64,000 nt of DNA from an uncultured Lachnospiraceae bacterium (GTDB taxonomy: Bacteria > Bacillota > Clostridia > Lachnospirales > Lachnospiraceae), in contig CACZBZ010000001.1 in NCBI GenBank assembly GCA_902779505.1, forward strand, positions 124,001 to 188,000, in the 5' to 3' direction. The notes beneath the pieces are model-generated. The model was not told where the DNA came from, made no database searches, and saw nothing but the letters and a program-made list of their open reading frames with translations. Both the position numbers and the translations under genes were made by a program. Shown piece after piece: positions 62,353 to 64,000 of this stretch. Every line of letters starts with the position of its first letter. The stretch's first letter is position 1.

Positions 62353-62731
62353 GCCACTCGAGATCTCCTCTGTCCAAAGATTTAATCAAAAGTTCCGCAC
62401 TGGCAAGATTGGTAGCCAGAGGGATATTATGAGTATCGCAGAGTTTCACAAGATTGTTGACATCCGGTTCATGCGACTTGGGGTTGAGAGGATCTCTCAA
62501 AAAGATAACAAGATCGATCTCGTTGTGCTCAATGGATGCTCCTATCTGCTGTTCTCCGCCCAGATGACCCGCAAGGAATTTGTGTACATTCAGATTGGTG
62601 ACTTCTTCAATAAGTCTGCCGGTGGTGCCTGTGGCATACAAATCATTCTTGCTGAGTATTCCTCTATATGCTATGCAAAAATTCTGCATAAGTTTTTTCT
62701 TCGCATCATGTGCTATTAATGCAATGTTCAT
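62336..62731 (-). CDS. mgsA: Methylglyoxal synthase
   Basis: MgsA turns dihydroxyacetone phosphate into methylglyoxal, bypassing lower glycolysis when phosphate is short. The 131-residue enzyme has [38 protein letters not shown]-type residues in [28 protein letters not shown] and [15 protein letters not shown], including the catalytic Asp region. GGAGG lies six bases before the ATG at 62731; an earlier in-frame start at 62806 overlaps the upstream SEDS gene and lacks family similarity. Confidence 0.95.
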   Translation of the reverse strand: MNIALIAHDAKKKLMQNFCIAYRGILSKNDLYATGTTGRLIEEVTNLNVHKFLAGHLGGEQQIGASIEHNEIDLVIFLRDPLNPKSHEPDVNNLVKLCDTHNIPLATNLASAELLIKSLDRGDLEWREMYK

Positions 62732-62756
62732 ATTATTCCTCCACAAATAATAAAAA

Positions 62757-63884
62757 CTAGCTCTCGTATGTCGAGGTCTTACGTTTGCTTCCCTGTAGAC
62801 CGACATTTAACACAATTCCGATACCAAAATAAAGTGAAACCAAAGATGTAAGACCATAGCTTACAAAAGGTAAGGGAATACCTGTATTTGGCAAAAAGCC
62901 TGTGGCAACGGCTATATTCATCAGACCCTGTATACATACAAGTCCGGCCATTGCATCGGCAATTATGGCTCCGCAAAGGTCCTTGGATCTCTTTGCTATA
63001 AGCGCACATTCAAAGGCTATAAGCAAAAGTAAAACAATGACAGCTGCTGCGCCGATAAAGCCCATCTCCTCTCCGATAACCGCATATATGAAGTCGGTCT
63101 GGGGTTCGGAAATAAAGTTACCGTTTTTAACGGATGCAATAACATTATTGTTCAGTCCTTTTCCGAGAAGCATACCCGAACCGATGGCCGTAATGGAATT
63201 GGTCTGCTGATATGCAGCGGAATCGGCGTATTTCTCAGGATCCAGCCAGGCAAGAATACGGGTTATCTGATAACCTTTTAAGATGGTCTGTCCTTCCTGA
63301 AGAATAATACTGAAAAAGATAACACCAAGAGGTATTACAACCGCTATTGCACTTAATATTACCCTGTATTCAAGACCTCCGATCAGGAGCATTATGCAGA
63401 ATGTAACAATAAGCATTATGGAAGTTGAAAGATCGGGTTCCTTGTATATCAAAAACAGGGGAACAATAAGGAGAACTATCATAAATATGATATATCTGAA
63501 AGTATTTAACCTCTCCTTATATTTCATAATAAACGCAGCATAGAACAAAATCAATAATATCTTGGACATCTCGGAAGGCTGAAACTGTATACCCAAAGAC
63601 AGCCATCTTCTGGCTCCGTTTACGGCAACTCCCAGGGGTGTAAGAACAAGAATCAGAAGAATAAGATTGAATATGTAAATGCCCCATCTCACCTTGCTGT
63701 AAAGGGAATAATCCAGCAATGAAGCAAATATCATAAAGCCCAATCCCATGAAAATACCGTTCAGGTGCTTGCTCTGCAAAGATATCCTTGCACTTCCTAT
63801 GGCCAAATAGCCGATTATTGAAAGTGCGAGAACATAAATAACCAGTCTGAAGTTGTAATTACGAAGTTTATATTGACGTAACAT
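62757..63884 (-). CDS. SEDS-family protein (RodA/FtsW type), second copy
   Basis: A peptidoglycan glycosyltransferase for cell elongation or division. The 375-residue membrane protein has about ten helices and the SEDS motifs: [27 protein letters not shown], and [20 protein letters not shown]. Unlike the SEDS gene at 3710 it lacks a long charged tail. The SYGLTS turn and chromosomal partner genes favour RodA, but FtsW cannot be ruled out. It lies 25 bases before mgsA and overlaps the gene running off the right edge by 17 bases. Confidence 0.92.
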   Translation of the reverse strand: MLRQYKLRNYNFRLVIYVLALSIIGYLAIGSARISLQSKHLNGIFMGLGFMIFASLLDYSLYSKVRWGIYIFNLILLILVLTPLGVAVNGARRWLSLGIQFQPSEMSKILLILFYAAFIMKYKERLNTFRYIIFMIVLLIVPLFLIYKEPDLSTSIMLIVTFCIMLLIGGLEYRVILSAIAVVIPLGVIFFSIILQEGQTILKGYQITRILAWLDPEKYADSAAYQQTNSITAIGSGMLLGKGLNNNVIASVKNGNFISEPQTDFIYAVIGEEMGFIGAAAVIVLLLLIAFECALIAKRSKDLCGAIIADAMAGLVCIQGLMNIAVATGFLPNTGIPLPFVSYGLTSLVSLYFGIGIVLNVGLQGSKRKTSTYES

Positions 63885-64000
63885 TCTTTAAAATATCTCC
63901 GCTGTAATCGTCCAAAGCAAGAACTCCGTTCTTAATATGAACGACTTTTACGCTGTTTTTATGGCCCTGAGGTACAAGAGCCTTTTTCTTAATGGGATGA
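63868..64000 (-). CDS. Unidentified gene, C-terminal part only
   Basis: An open frame enters from the right edge and stops at 63868, giving the last 43 codons, with C-terminal residues including HPIKKKALVPQGHKNSVKV and [16 protein letters not shown]. The other two frames on this strand have early stops. It overlaps the SEDS gene by 17 bases, implying coupling. In related genomes such a position may hold a min or mre gene, but the tail matches none I know. I do not assign it. Confidence 0.55.
   Translation of the reverse strand, partial: HPIKKKALVPQGHKNSVKVVHIKNGVLALDDYSGDILKNVTSI

Overview
The window looks like a chromosomal segment of a low-GC Gram-positive bacterium of the class Clostridia, most likely family Lachnospiraceae. 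Grounds: the neighbourhoods (ruvB, zapA, U32 peptidase, SEDS protein and PBP; rplU-prp-rpmA-obg; lexA divergent from a YneA-like gene; sepF beside aroB and lspA), a sporulation-family GerW protein, a Prp-type L27 N-terminal extension, TTG and GTG starts, AGGAGG-like ribosome binding sites and sigma-A promoters with 17-bp spacers. No genus can be fixed from the sequence alone. Coding density is high. I see no tRNA, rRNA, CRISPR array, insertion sequence or prophage.

Left half (1-25000, almost all on the + strand): 3' part of ruvB; zapA; U32 peptidase; a SEDS glycosyltransferase with an unusual Arg/Glu tail, followed by a class B PBP; a small unknown gene, a DUF2953 gene, gerW and a J-domain gene; rpmB; an Asp23/FakA-like/recG/degV/rluD-like/recU run; a histidine operon in which two of the four genes are fusions (HisZ-HisG, and a degenerate HisF-like barrel joined to HisI-HisE); then rplU-prp-rpmA-obg-yhbY-nadD-yqeK-rsfS.

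Middle (25000-33300): lexA and a YneA-like SOS gene diverge from a cluster of LexA-type boxes. They are followed by a tyrosine recombinase, a TtcA-family gene, an AI-2E family permease, a 735-bp gene-free stretch packed with inverted repeats, a cytidylate-kinase-like pseudogene and a polar amino-acid ABC transporter.

Right half (33300-64000, - strand): an eight-gene run from a membrane-anchored amidase to a short RNase G; a type IIA topoisomerase pair with rsmD and coaD; a two-component system beside an HlyD/ATPase/permease efflux system whose upstream region carries phased TCTTAA repeats; a cytidylate-kinase-like gene; rluD, lspA, aroB, sepF, yggS and a second HlyD-like gene; a small Walker-A protein; and a D,D-carboxypeptidase, mgsA and a second SEDS gene at the edge.

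The main themes are envelope growth and division, ribosome biogenesis, DNA repair and SOS, and histidine synthesis. The most unusual content is the pair of histidine fusions, especially the HisF-like domain that has lost both catalytic aspartates. The hairpin-rich stretch next to a broken gene comes second.
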